DNA of 51,384 nucleotides from Planctomycetota bacterium (GTDB taxonomy: Bacteria > Planctomycetota > UBA1135 > GCA-002686595). Below are positions 43,761 through 51,384 of this stretch, piece by piece. The DNA lies in NCBI GenBank assembly GCA_016779225.1, contig JADHNZ010000020.1:1-51384 (forward strand). Direction: 5' to 3'. The translations under genes were made by a program, and so were the position numbers. Every line of letters begins with the position of its first letter. The first letter of the stretch is position 1. The notes under the pieces are model-generated. The model made no database searches, was not told the origin of the DNA, and saw only the letters and a program-made list of their open reading frames with translations.

Positions 43761-45701
43761 TCAGCGGCGCCGGCTCTGCTTGCGCCCCTGCTGCTGGCGC
43801 TGCAGCTGTTGCTGCTGCTGCTGGAGCTCCTGCAGGCGCTGCATGAACTTGCTGGGCTTGCGCGGCTTCTCCGAGTCGTCGATCGGCCAGATCCGCCGCA
43901 CCACGGTGTACTCCGCGATGCCGAACAGGCTCGAGGTGATCATGTAGAGCGACAGGCCCGCGGCGTAGTTGTAGAGGAAGACGCCGAACAGGACCGGCAT
44001 CCACATCATCATCTTCTGCATCCGCGCGGCCTGCTCGTCAGTCGGCTTCGGCATCAGACGCTGCTGCACGATCCACAGCACGACCATCAGCGGCGGCAGG
44101 ACATTGAGGTACTCGATGGTCCCGATGCCCGGCAGGTGCGTGTCGAAGTCCAGCTTCAGCAGGCGGTCCGGCATGGAGAGGTCCTCCACCCACAGGAAGC
44201 GCGCCTGGCGCAGGTCGAACGAGACGCGCAGGGCGCTGAAGAGGCCGAAGAAGACGGGGATCTGCAGGAACATCGGCAGGCAGCCCGACAGCGGCGGGAA
44301 GGCGCCCTCCTCCTGCATGATCCGCGCCTGTTCCTGGCGCTGCTTCTGCGGGTTGTCCTTGTACTTCTCCTTCAGCGCGTCGAGCTTCGGCTGGACGCGC
44401 TTCATCTTGGTCGTGTGGCGCGCCATGGAGGTCTGGGACTTGCGGTTCATCGGGAACAGCGTCCCGCGCACCAGCAGGGTCAGCACGATGATGGCCACGC
44501 CCCAGTTGCCGAGGACGCCCTCGAGGAACCCGAGGAGCCCGAGCAGGAGCCCCGCGATCCCATTGAAGAACCCCAGGTCGTCCGCAAGCAGGGCGGCGTG
44601 CCGCGGGTCGTCCCCGAGCAGAAGGGCCTCCTCCTTGGGACCCGCGTAGAGCAGGTAGCGGTACTCGCTGGCCCCGCCGGGGGCGGGGACCTGCAGGGTC
44701 AGCTCCTGGGAGAGCACCAGGCCTCGCCAGGCCTCCTCCGGCTGCTCAGGGTGCTCGGCCGCCCAGGCCTCATCGAGCGCCCGCAGCCAGCGGGTCTCAC
44801 CGAGGCTCTTGGCGTCGTTCTCGCCGGCCCCGCGCAGGAGCACCGCGAAGTACTTGTTGTCCACGCCGACGAAGACCGCGCCCTCACCGCCGGGGAGGCT
44901 GCCGCGCAGGTCGTCGGCCGAGGGGCGCGCCGCGCGCTCCTCGCTGGAGACCTCCACCTCACCGCTCGCCAGGTAGGCCTTCCGCGCCTTCGGCTCGATG
45001 TAGTACTTGTCGTCGCTGGTCTCCGGCACGCCGGCGGCGGGCACCAGCGAAAAGCTCGCGCGGCGTCCGCCCGCTCCGGAGGCCGGGGTCTCGAGCCGCA
45101 GGAGCACCTCGAGGTGGAGTGCCCCCGGGACGCGGCGGACCTCCTTCACGAGGCGCAGGGAGGTGGGGCTGGGCTGGTGCCAGAAGCGCACCCCCACGAC
45201 CTCGTCGCCCTCCGCGAGCAGCTCGTGGTGCCAGTGCACCCGGCTGAGGCCCGCGGGGAACAGGTCCTGGGACGAGGGCGCGGTGTCGAGCTGCAGGGTG
45301 CGCAGCTCGCGCCGCCCGTCGCTGGCCGGCGCGAGCAGCACGGTCCAGTGCTCGGGGTCCTGGCGCGCCTCCTCGTTCAGCCGGCCGGCGTCGTACCAGC
45401 CGTCGAGGCGCAGCTCCGCGAGGGTCCCGCCCAGGCTGTCGAAGCGCGCCCGGTAGTGACCGTCGGACCCGGGGGTGCCAAGGTTCACCCAGTCGGACCA
45501 GGGCTCTGCCTGCTCCACGCCGGGATCCACGGGGGGCAGCTCACGGACCTCGGGGCTGGCCAGGGGCGCAGTGGCCTGCGCACCGCCGGGCTCGCTGCCG
45601 GGCTCGCTGCCGGGCTCGGGGGGCGGCGGCGGGAACAGGAGCTGCCAGCCGAAGAGAACGGCGAACGACAGGAACAGGAAGAGCGGGAGGCGCTTCTCCA
45701 T
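43761..45701 (-). CDS. yidC: Membrane protein insertase YidC
   Basis: A 646-residue inner-membrane insertase. TM1 is at residues 6-22 (PLFLFLSFAVLFGWQLL), followed by a Pro/Gly/Glu-rich stretch, a large periplasmic beta domain (about 60-370) and the conserved C-terminal core: LLGFLEGVLGNWGVAIIVLT with the catalytic Arg in LLVRGTLFPM, then ALKEKYKDNPQKQRQEQARI, GCLPMFLQIPVFFGLFSALR and MPVLFGVFLYNYAAGLSLYM. The last about 35 residues are glutamine-rich then basic (QQQQQLQRQQQGRKQSRRR). Basic YidC tails in some bacteria bind the ribosome. Followed 3 bases later by mnmE. Confidence 0.96.
   Translation of the reverse strand: MEKRLPLFLFLSFAVLFGWQLLFPPPPPEPGSEPGSEPGGAQATAPLASPEVRELPPVDPGVEQAEPWSDWVNLGTPGSDGHYRARFDSLGGTLAELRLDGWYDAGRLNEEARQDPEHWTVLLAPASDGRRELRTLQLDTAPSSQDLFPAGLSRVHWHHELLAEGDEVVGVRFWHQPSPTSLRLVKEVRRVPGALHLEVLLRLETPASGAGGRRASFSLVPAAGVPETSDDKYYIEPKARKAYLASGEVEVSSEERAARPSADDLRGSLPGGEGAVFVGVDNKYFAVLLRGAGENDAKSLGETRWLRALDEAWAAEHPEQPEEAWRGLVLSQELTLQVPAPGGASEYRYLLYAGPKEEALLLGDDPRHAALLADDLGFFNGIAGLLLGLLGFLEGVLGNWGVAIIVLTLLVRGTLFPMNRKSQTSMARHTTKMKRVQPKLDALKEKYKDNPQKQRQEQARIMQEEGAFPPLSGCLPMFLQIPVFFGLFSALRVSFDLRQARFLWVEDLSMPDRLLKLDFDTHLPGIGTIEYLNVLPPLMVVLWIVQQRLMPKPTDEQAARMQKMMMWMPVLFGVFLYNYAAGLSLYMITSSLFGIAEYTVVRRIWPIDDSEKPRKPSKFMQRLQELQQQQQQLQRQQQGRKQSRRR
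43788..43835. repeat. CAG/CTG-rich low-complexity tract in yidC
   Basis: An imperfect trinucleotide tract (CTG/TTG/CTC read on the plus strand) encoding the Gln/Leu-rich end of YidC. It is the clearest microsatellite-like sequence in the window and could vary in length between strains. Confidence 0.6.
45585..45620. repeat. 12-bp tandem repeat in yidC
   Basis: Three tandem copies of GCCGGGCTCGCT (the last diverged at its end) encode Gly-Ser-Glu-Pro repeats in the periplasmic linker after the first YidC helix. In-frame length variation would be tolerated. Confidence 0.75.
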
Positions 45702-45794
45702 CGGATCGGTGCGGGGGGCGGTGCGGCGGGCGCCGGCGGAGCGGCGGCCCTTTGGGGATCGAGTGCCGCAGCGCGGCGGTGTGCGGTGTCGGGA

Positions 45795-46601
45795 TCAGCG
45801 CCCGGCGGCGAGGCGGTCGGCGAGGAAGTCGGGGAGCTCGGGCACGGCGCGGATGGCCGCGGCCGCGCGCTCGATGTCGTACTCGACCCGACGGAAGGTG
45901 ATCGCCTCACCATCGAAGAGAACATAGGACAGGCGCGGGTCACCGTCCCGCGGCTGCCCGACCGAGCCCACATTCACGATGACCTTGCAGTCGATGTGGT
46001 CACCCAGCTCGTACGGACCCGCCGAGCCGCGTGGGAGGAAGTAGCGCTGGTCCTGGTAGTAGATGCCCGGCACATGGCTGTGCCCCACGAAGCACACGGT
46101 GCGGGTCATGGCCGCGAAGTTGCGCTCCATCTTCTCCAGGTCCTTCACATCCCGCGGGAGCAGGTACTCCCGCACGGGGTCGCAAGGACTGCCGTGCGCG
46201 TACATGGCCCGGTCGTCCTGGTCGGAGGCCGGGAGGTTGCCGATGAACTCCCAGTAGGCGTCCGCACGCTCGTCGTCCGCCAGGAGCTCCTCGCGCGTCC
46301 ACTCGATGGCGGCCCGGGCCTTGGGGTTGAAGTCCTCGGCCGTGGAGAGCAGCGCCTCCTCGTGGTTGCCCTTCAGGCAGAGGCCGTCCTCGAGGGCCTC
46401 GCCGTCCTCGTGGCGCGCTCCGGTCCCGCACAGGCGCAGGGCCAGGTCGAGGGCGTATCGGGGCGAGGCGCCATAGCCCACCATGTCGCCCAGGCACACG
46501 AAGCGCCGCGCGCCCTGGGCACGGGCGTCGGCGACCATGGCCTCGAGGGCGGGCACGCTGCCGTGCAGGTCGCTGATGATGGCGGTGAGGGGCGCAGCCA
46601 A
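45795..46601 (-). CDS. Metallophosphoesterase family protein (YfcE/ApaH-like)
   Basis: A 268-residue calcineurin-like phosphoesterase. The dimetal motifs are complete and in order: SDLHGS (D-x-H), GDMVGYG (GDxxGYG subtype), GNHEEAL (GNHE), and later FVGHSHVPG (GHxH) with NVGSVGQPRDGDPR. This is the group of putative phosphodiesterases annotated as diadenosine tetraphosphatase-like or YfcE-like; the substrate is unknown. I choose the TTG at 46601 because it has GGAG five bases upstream and a plausible promoter just before it. The GTG at 46658 would overlap that promoter and adds 19 residues that are not family-like. Confidence 0.85.
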   Translation of the reverse strand: MAAPLTAIISDLHGSVPALEAMVADARAQGARRFVCLGDMVGYGASPRYALDLALRLCGTGARHEDGEALEDGLCLKGNHEEALLSTAEDFNPKARAAIEWTREELLADDERADAYWEFIGNLPASDQDDRAMYAHGSPCDPVREYLLPRDVKDLEKMERNFAAMTRTVCFVGHSHVPGIYYQDQRYFLPRGSAGPYELGDHIDCKVIVNVGSVGQPRDGDPRLSYVLFDGEAITFRRVEYDIERAAAAIRAVPELPDFLADRLAAGR

Positions 46602-46631
46602 GGGAACTCCGGTCGCTGAACCAGACAGGGG

Positions 46632-46660
46632 ATTATCCAGAGGCCCCTCCCCGGGCACAA
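46632..46660 (-). promoter_or_regulatory. Putative sigma-70-type promoter for the metallophosphoesterase gene
   Basis: On the minus strand, TTGTGC and GATAAT are separated by 17 bases. The -10 matches consensus at 5 of 6 positions, the -35 at only 3. It would start a transcript about 25 bases before the proposed TTG start. AT-rich sequence of this kind is rare in this window. Confidence 0.35.
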
Positions 46661-46685
46661 CCGAGAGCCGGGCCTCAAGACCGCA

Positions 46686-47333
46686 TCAGCCGCAGGCAGG
46701 CGGGCCGTAGAGACCGCGTCGCCGCACGAACTCTGCGACCCCAGGACACAGGTCCTGCGAAGTCTCCCCACGGGCGAGGGCCTCGCGGATGCGGGTGGAG
46801 GCGCCGGGCAGGGGCTCGAGCGCCATGAGCGCCCCGCGCAGGCGCGCCCCGGCCGCGCCGCCAATGCGCGCAGCGGCCTCCTCCAGCTCCTCGGCTGCCG
46901 CAGCGTCCCTCAGGGCCACCAGCGGGTGCGCGCGCTCCAGGATCTCCTCCACCCCCCGCCACCCCGGCAGGCCCGCCAGGTTGTCGGAGCCAATCAGCAG
47001 CCAGAGCTCCTGCGCCTCCCCCTCGAGGGCCCGGACCGTGTCCAGGGTCCAGGAGGTCCCCCCGCGCTCCAGCTCATCGCAGCGCACGCGCATCCGCGCC
47101 TCCTCGGCCAGGGCCAGCTCGAGCATCGCCACCCGGTCCTCCGGCGGCGCCAGGACGCGCCCCGGCTTGTGGGGCGGCTGAGCGGCGGGGAGGAACCACA
47201 GCTCCTCCAGCCCAGCGACCCGAACCGCCTCGCGCGCGATCCCCAGGTGCCCCTCGTGAACCGGATCGAAGGACCCTCCGAACAGCCCCAGGCGGGCCAG
47301 CGGCCGGGGAGGCGGTGCGGGGGCAGGATCCAT
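46686..47333 (-). CDS. nadD: Nicotinate-nucleotide adenylyltransferase NadD
   Basis: A 215-residue enzyme joining nicotinate mononucleotide and ATP to form deamido-NAD. Nucleotidyltransferase landmarks are LGLFGGSFDPVHEGHLGIAR (residues about 14-33, with the HxGH-type catalytic motif), WFLPAAQPPHKPGRVL, TSWTLDTVRAL, LLIGSDNLAGLPGW and the C-terminal ISSTxIR-equivalent GASTRIREALARG. ATG at 47333 is chosen; upstream codons in the longer frame are not family-like. rsfS, which often follows nadD, is not adjacent. Confidence 0.94.
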   Translation of the reverse strand: MDPAPAPPPRPLARLGLFGGSFDPVHEGHLGIAREAVRVAGLEELWFLPAAQPPHKPGRVLAPPEDRVAMLELALAEEARMRVRCDELERGGTSWTLDTVRALEGEAQELWLLIGSDNLAGLPGWRGVEEILERAHPLVALRDAAAAEELEEAAARIGGAAGARLRGALMALEPLPGASTRIREALARGETSQDLCPGVAEFVRRRGLYGPPACG

Positions 47334-47518
47334 GGGGCCGGGGCGCAGGGCTCGTGACCCGGCGACCCGAGCAGGGTAGCCCCGCCAAGGCCGCCCCACG
47401 ACCCTGAGGCCCTGGCCGCAGGATCTGGACTCGGGACCGGTCCTGGGCGTATGCTCTGCAGCCCCCAGGGACCCGGGCCCTCGTGCCAGGACCCCGAACG
47501 GACCCCTCCCCCCCAGCC

Positions 47519-47767
47519 ATGAAGCGTTCCCTCGCCCTCCTGCTCACCGGCGCCCTCTGCGCCAGCTGCATCGCCACCGACGGCTCCAAGATGGACGACC
47601 ACTGGAGCATCCGCTCCGTGCCCGGCCGCGCGCAGCGCACCCTGACCAGCTACGACCCGTCGCGGGACGGCACCGTGGGCGACTGGGCCGGCGCCGAGTT
47701 CGACGCCACCGTCCTCACGATCGAGCGCCACCTGTTCGGCTACAACCCGACCAACCCGCTCCGCTGA
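47519..47767 (+). CDS. Small lipoprotein of unknown function
   Basis: An 82-residue protein with a clear lipoprotein signal: MKRSLALLLTGALCASC, lipobox CASC, Cys17. The mature 66 residues are polar, with no domain I recognise (DHWSIRSVPGRAQRTLTSYD, GYNPTNPLR). Codon use is typical of the region. ATG at 47519 is the natural start; the upstream in-frame ATG at 47483 would precede a non-hydrophobic leader. The gene stands alone between nadD and miaA, which lie on the other strand. Confidence 0.68.
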   Translation: MKRSLALLLTGALCASCIATDGSKMDDHWSIRSVPGRAQRTLTSYDPSRDGTVGDWAGAEFDATVLTIERHLFGYNPTNPLR

Positions 47768-47828
47768 GCCCGAGCGCCTCGCGCGCACCCAAGCCACCTC
47801 CCCGGCCCAGCCGAGGGAGCGCGACTTC

Positions 47829-47853
47829 GACAGCCCGCCCCGTGCGGGCTGTC
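47829..47853. terminator. Terminator-like hairpin between convergent genes
   Basis: A perfect 10-bp stem GACAGCCCGC / GCGGGCTGTC with loop CCCGT, 62 bases after the small lipoprotein stop and before the miaA stop. No T-tract. Confidence 0.6.
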
Positions 47854-47922
47854 TGCATTGGAGCGGCCTGCGCCGCGCGGACGGCACTGGCGTCGCGCGG
47901 AAGGCTCCGGCTCCGCGCGCCG

Positions 47923-48912
47923 TCAAGCCCCGGACTGCGTGCCGCCGCCGCCGCCGGCATCAAGCGGCCCAGCGCCCCAGCCCCAGTGGGCGAGGGCACG
48001 CTCGAGCAGCCCCGGCTCCCGGGCCGGAAGCCACTCGATCGCGAACTTGCGGTACCAGGTTCGCTGGCGCCGGGCGAACTGCCGCGTCCTGAGCGCGACG
48101 GCCTCCAAGGCGTCCGCCCGCGACAGGACGCCATCGGCCAGGTCCAGCACCTCCGCGTAGCCCAGGGCCTGCGCCGCCCCGCGCGCGAGGCCTGCCTCGC
48201 GAGCACGCGCGGCCTCCTCCTGCCAGCCCTGCTCCAGCATGAGCCCGGCCCGGGTCCGAATGCGGGCGTCGAGCTCGGCGACCGGGACCTCGAGCCCCAC
48301 GAGGCGAGCGCGCTGCGCACGAGCCGCGGGCGCAGCCCACTGCTCCTGCCAAGAGCTGAGCGTGCGCCCGGTCTGCTCGAGCACCTCCAGCGCGCGCACC
48401 ACCCGCCGGGTGTCGTTGGCGTGCAGGCGCGCTGCGCTCTCCGGGTCCGCCTGAGCGAGCTCGGCGTGCAGGCCGACCGGATCCTCGGCCGCGCGCTGCT
48501 CCAGGGGACCGCGGATGGCCGGATCCGGCGGCGGCCCTTCGAAGAGCCCGCGCAGGAGCGCTGCGAGGTAGAAGCCGGTGCCCCCCACGAAGAGCGCGCG
48601 CCGCCCGCGGGAGAGACAGTCGTCCACCGCGTCACGCGCGGCCGCGAGCCAGCGCGAGGCGTCGAAGACCTCTCCCACCTCCACCAGATCGAGCAGGTGA
48701 TGGTGCACGCGCGCCTGCTCCTCCGAGGTCGGCTTGGCCGTCCCGATGTCGAGGCCCCGATAGACCAGCATCGAGTCCATCGAGAGGACCTCGGCCCCGG
48801 CGCGCTCGCAGGCCTCCAGGGAGAGGGCGGTCTTGCCGCAGGCCGTTGGCCCCACCAGAGCACACAGGGGCTCTCGCTCCAGGGGATCGTCGACCAGGCT
48901 GGGCTCCGCCAC
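47923..48912 (-). CDS. miaA: tRNA dimethylallyltransferase MiaA
   Basis: A 329-residue enzyme that adds a dimethylallyl group to A37 of tRNAs reading UNN codons. The P-loop GPTACGKTALS (residues 21-31) and the substrate motif MDSMLVYRGLDIGTAKPT are clear, followed by VHHHLLDLV, ALFVGGTGFYLAALLRGL, DTRRVVRALEVLEQTG and RTRQFARRQRTWYRKF. Start is GTG at 48912. It is divergent from the exported protein gene to its right. The mutL gene, often next to miaA, lies about 1.2 kb further on, on the same strand, with one opposite gene between. Confidence 0.95.
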   Translation of the reverse strand: MAEPSLVDDPLEREPLCALVGPTACGKTALSLEACERAGAEVLSMDSMLVYRGLDIGTAKPTSEEQARVHHHLLDLVEVGEVFDASRWLAAARDAVDDCLSRGRRALFVGGTGFYLAALLRGLFEGPPPDPAIRGPLEQRAAEDPVGLHAELAQADPESAARLHANDTRRVVRALEVLEQTGRTLSSWQEQWAAPAARAQRARLVGLEVPVAELDARIRTRAGLMLEQGWQEEAARAREAGLARGAAQALGYAEVLDLADGVLSRADALEAVALRTRQFARRQRTWYRKFAIEWLPAREPGLLERALAHWGWGAGPLDAGGGGGTQSGA

Positions 48913-48977
48913 GGCCGCACGATACGGAACGCCGCCGGGGTGCCAATGCGGCGGGGTGGGCTCCGTATCATCGCCCC

Positions 48978-50048
48978 ATGCTCCGCCCCGCCGCCGGCCT
49001 TGCCCTCGCCCTCCTCCTCACCGCGCCGCGGGGGGCTGCCCAGGACGACGCCCCTGCTGGCGACACGCCCCCCCAGGGAGGCGGGCGCCCCCAGCTCCCG
49101 GTCGTGGCGCCGGAGGCCGCCGCGCCCCTGGTGGATGTGAACGGGCGCCCCCTCGAGGCCGGCGTCCTGCCCGAGGGAACCAGCGCCGCTGCGCAGGAGC
49201 GCATGCAGCGGCTGTTCGCGGGGACCTGGCTCGGCGAGGGCGCGCCGCGTCCCATGGGCGCCTTCGTGGTGACCTTCGACGCGCGCGTGCGCCAGCAGGT
49301 CGAGGGAGGCAGCACGGATGTGCGCACCCGCTTCCTGTTCAAGGAGGAGGGCCGCGGCTGGATCCGCGGGGAGTTCCCGCGCTCGGGGCGGGCCTCGGTG
49401 CGCGGACCGGAGGGAGACTGGCTGCTGGACGGGGACGAGGTGGTGGACCTGTCCGACTTCTCCAACGCCGAGAGCCGCCGCGAGCACGAGCGCTGGCTGG
49501 CGATCGCGCGGAACTTCGCGGCGCTCTCTGCACCGAGCTCCCTGCGGGTGGCGCGGGCGGAGACGCGTACGGCGGCTCCCCAGGAGGGCGACACGCGCTC
49601 CCTGCGCTTCGACGAGCGCGTCGTGCGCCTGCCCACCGCGCGCCAGGTGCGGCGCGGGCTCGAGCTTGCCTGGATCGAGGTCGAGAGCCCGGACTTCGAC
49701 CTGGTCGAGGGCAGCGACGGCAGGCGAGGCCTGCGCCGCGTGCTGCTGGGCCTCACGCCGGACACGGGGCGACCCGAGCTCGTGCTGGTGGAGCCTCTCG
49801 CGCGCCCTGCCTGGGACGACGAGGCCGCCCCGCGCGCCGCGTGGGTCGAGGTGAAGGGCTGGGAGGAGCTCGGCGAGCGCCGGCTGCCCAAGCAGCTCCT
49901 GGTGCACCGCGAGCTGCCCCCCTCGGGCCCCGCCCAGCCTCAGACCTTCGAGGGCCGCGCCGGCGTGGACCTCTACCTCGTCCCCAGCCAGACCCGCCCC
50001 GACGCAGACCTCGAGGCGGGCGACTTCGGCAAGCCCGTCCCGCGCTGA
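48978..50048 (+). CDS. Exported protein of unknown function
   Basis: A 356-residue secreted or periplasmic protein: signal peptide MLRPAAGLALALLLTAPRG with cleavage near GAAQ. A Pro/Gly-rich linker (about 25-55) follows, then a globular domain with alternating strands (PMGAFVVTFDARVRQQVEGG, TRFLFKEEGRGWIRGEFPRS, EGDWLLDGDEVVDLSDFSNA). The pattern recalls outer-membrane lipoprotein-sorting-like folds, which describe a bound ligand cavity, but similarity is too weak to name. The ATG at 48978 begins the signal peptide. It lies between miaA and mutL on the opposite strand. Confidence 0.7.
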   Translation: MLRPAAGLALALLLTAPRGAAQDDAPAGDTPPQGGGRPQLPVVAPEAAAPLVDVNGRPLEAGVLPEGTSAAAQERMQRLFAGTWLGEGAPRPMGAFVVTFDARVRQQVEGGSTDVRTRFLFKEEGRGWIRGEFPRSGRASVRGPEGDWLLDGDEVVDLSDFSNAESRREHERWLAIARNFAALSAPSSLRVARAETRTAAPQEGDTRSLRFDERVVRLPTARQVRRGLELAWIEVESPDFDLVEGSDGRRGLRRVLLGLTPDTGRPELVLVEPLARPAWDDEAAPRAAWVEVKGWEELGERRLPKQLLVHRELPPSGPAQPQTFEGRAGVDLYLVPSQTRPDADLEAGDFGKPVPR

Positions 50049-50083
50049 GGCGGCGGCCGGAAGCGCAAGGCCGCGACGCTCAG
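50041..50083. terminator. Bidirectional terminator-like hairpin overlapping convergent stops
   Basis: CGCTGAG / CTCAGCG outside and GCGGCC / GGCCGC inside, with a 3:4 internal loop and a 10-base apical loop. The outer arms contain the TGA of the plus-strand gene and the end of mutL on the minus strand. No T-tract. Confidence 0.5.
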
Positions 50084-51384
50084 CGCCGGTGGAAGGCGCG
50101 CTCGAGATCGGAGACCGTGAACCGCACCCTGGTCGGCCGGGCGTGGGGACAGGTCTGGTCGCTCTCGAGGGCCGCGGCGCGCTCGAGCAGCGCCTGGATC
50201 TCCTCCTGGCTGAGGGTGTCCCCCGCCATCACGGACGAGCGGCAGGCGCAGCGGTGCAGGACCTCCTCGAGCACATCCGCGGCCGTGGGCGGCTTGCCCG
50301 TGCGCGCGATGACCTCCACCAGGTCGCGCACGAGGCCCTCCGGATCGGGATTGCGCAGCCGCACGGGGAGGCCCGAGACCGCCACCGCAGTCTCCCCGAA
50401 CACGGCCAGCTCGATGCCCAGCTTGCCCAGCTCCCCGGCGTGCTCCTCGAGCCGCGCCAGGTCCGCGCGTGAGACCTCGACGACCTCGGGAACCAGGAGG
50501 CGCTGCACCTCGACGGTCCCGCCCTGCACCTCACGCAGCAGTAGCTCGTAGGTGAGCCGCTCGTGCAGGGCGTGCTGGTCGATGATCTCGAAGCCGTCGG
50601 CGACCTCACGCATGATGAAGGTCTTGGCCACCTGCAGGTAGGGGCCGCGCAGGCTGTCGGTCGGGGCCCAGGGATCAGGGCTGGGCGCGGCGCCGGCGGG
50701 AGCGCCCGCAGCACCAGGACCCGCCAGAGGCGCGCCGAGGCCTCCGCCCTGCGTGCTGCCCACGGCACCGCCCGTCGCAGGCGGGCCGCTGGGGAACGAC
50801 GGAGGCGCGGACCCGATGCCCACGCCTGGCGCATAGGCACGGCCGGGGACCTCGCGCACGACGCCCTGGCCCGGATCGGGAAGGCGCGCCTGGCGGGGAT
50901 CCTCCTCGCGGGCGAGGCGGCGCGCGCGGCCTGCGAGCATGGCCTCTCCGGGCGTGGCCATGTCGGTGCGCCGGATAGCCTCACGCAGGGCCTCCACCAG
51001 GAAGCCGAACATGCGGCGCTGGTCGCGGAAGCGCACCTCGCTCTTCGCCGGGTGGACATTCACATCCACCGCGGCGGGATCCATGGCGAGGCGCAGGAAG
51101 GCGACCGGCTGGCGTCCCTCCTCGAGGAAGCCGCGATAGGCCTCCTTCAGCACCCGCACCAGCACCTTGTCCCGCAGGAAGCGGCCATTCAGCAGCCACA
51201 CCTGGCGCGAGGTGTCCCGGCGCGAGATGCGCGGCGAGCCGACGAGGCCGGTGAGCAGGAGGTCCCCGTCACGGGCCTCCACCGGCACGAGGTGCTCGAC
51301 GAGCTCGGCCCCATAGGTCCGGCGCACGCGCGCCAGGAGGTCCATGGTCGGCTCCACGTCATAGGCGCGCCGGCCGTCGCTGTT
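50080..51384 (-). CDS. mutL: DNA mismatch repair protein MutL (partial, N-terminal part outside window)
   Basis: The last 434 residues of MutL; the frame is open through the right edge, so the GHKL ATPase domain lies beyond the window. The transducer domain is present (SRQVWLLNGRFLRDKVLVRV, LAMDPAAVDVNVHPAKSEVR then F). A Pro/Gly-rich linker follows, then the C-terminal endonuclease/dimerisation domain: the metal motif DQHALHERLTYE (DQHAx2Ex4E), ACRSSVMAGD, CPHARPT and LERAFHRR. An intact endonuclease motif indicates the MutH-independent, nicking type of MutL. An in-frame GTG at 51357 is internal, not a start. Confidence 0.96.
   Translation of the reverse strand, partial: NSDGRRAYDVEPTMDLLARVRRTYGAELVEHLVPVEARDGDLLLTGLVGSPRISRRDTSRQVWLLNGRFLRDKVLVRVLKEAYRGFLEEGRQPVAFLRLAMDPAAVDVNVHPAKSEVRFRDQRRMFGFLVEALREAIRRTDMATPGEAMLAGRARRLAREEDPRQARLPDPGQGVVREVPGRAYAPGVGIGSAPPSFPSGPPATGGAVGSTQGGGLGAPLAGPGAAGAPAGAAPSPDPWAPTDSLRGPYLQVAKTFIMREVADGFEIIDQHALHERLTYELLLREVQGGTVEVQRLLVPEVVEVSRADLARLEEHAGELGKLGIELAVFGETAVAVSGLPVRLRNPDPEGLVRDLVEVIARTGKPPTAADVLEEVLHRCACRSSVMAGDTLSQEEIQALLERAAALESDQTCPHARPTRVRFTVSDLERAFHRR

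Noticed and set aside
42225..46619. A 1464-codon open frame on the plus strand, antisense to mnmE, yidC and the phosphoesterase
   Set aside because: It mirrors three well-identified minus-strand genes, and its translation is Arg/Gln/His-rich with no domain. Long antisense frames are expected at this GC content.
51355..51357. GTG at 51357 as the start of MutL
   Set aside because: The frame is open through the window edge, and the protein begins in the transducer domain, so this codon is internal.

Overview
The window is 51.4 kb of very GC-rich (roughly 70% or more, estimated by eye) bacterial chromosome, densely packed with genes on both strands and mostly housekeeping in content. I see no phage, plasmid, IS, CRISPR, rRNA or tRNA. 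Several traits point to Planctomycetota, probably one of the high-GC marine lineages: a secreted HEAT-repeat protein with a Gly/Pro-rich N-terminus, a DUF1028 protein with a C-terminal domain that I recall from many secreted proteins of that phylum, a YidC with a glutamine-rich basic tail, and a linked prkA-yeaH-spoVR operon. The taxonomic call is an inference; Myxococcota or another high-GC Gram-negative phylum is not excluded. Outer-membrane and lipoprotein signals show a diderm cell.

Layout. 1-9.8 kb: a bacterial (6-4)/FeS-BCP photolyase overlapping a renalase-like FAD protein; an LplT-like MFS protein; a DUF1028 secreted protein; thiC behind a TPP riboswitch; an L-2-hydroxyglutarate oxidase; a propeller-like lipoprotein. 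9.9-14.2 kb: a translationally coupled zinc-metallopeptidase/ATP-grasp ligase pair of unknown function, then a secreted HEAT-repeat protein whose frame is interrupted by one in-frame TGA followed by a SECIS-like hairpin. 14.4-19.3 kb (minus): a CBM9-like/DUF5916 outer-membrane protein, an MFS exporter and lysine 6-aminotransferase. 19.5-23.5 kb (plus): rnpA, yidD, a TolB-like propeller lipoprotein, a FixJ-type regulator, a WalJ-like MBL hydrolase and an NfsA-like nitroreductase. 23.5-30.1 kb (minus): a RecB/Cas4-like Fe-S nuclease followed by four glycosyltransferase genes, one of them a GT2-GT4 fusion. 30.2-34.6 kb (minus): prkA-yeaH-spoVR. 34.7-35.7 kb: a glutaminyl-cyclase-like M28 lipoprotein. 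35.8-42.2 kb (minus): nrdR, an ATP-cone protein resembling a degenerate NrdD, and smc. 42.3-47.3 kb (minus): nadD, a metallophosphoesterase, yidC and mnmE. 47.5-51.4 kb: a tiny lipoprotein, miaA, an unknown exported protein and the 3' two-thirds of mutL.

The most unusual signals are not ordinary genes. (1) The tetranucleotide ACGT is almost absent from the whole window: I found five by eye, against about 130 expected from base composition. Codon choice bends around the gap (GAT-GTN, CAT-GTN, AAT-GTN and TAT-GTN instead of the otherwise preferred NAC codons). This is the footprint expected of an ACGT-specific methyltransferase or restriction system. (2) The HEAT-repeat gene is either a candidate selenoprotein or a signal-peptide gene broken by one nonsense codon. 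(3) The peptidase/ATP-grasp pair and (4) the NrdD-like ATP-cone protein between nrdR and smc are coherent but uncharacterised units.

Almost every convergent gene pair is separated by a strong GC-rich inverted repeat without a T-tract, often overlapping the stop codons.
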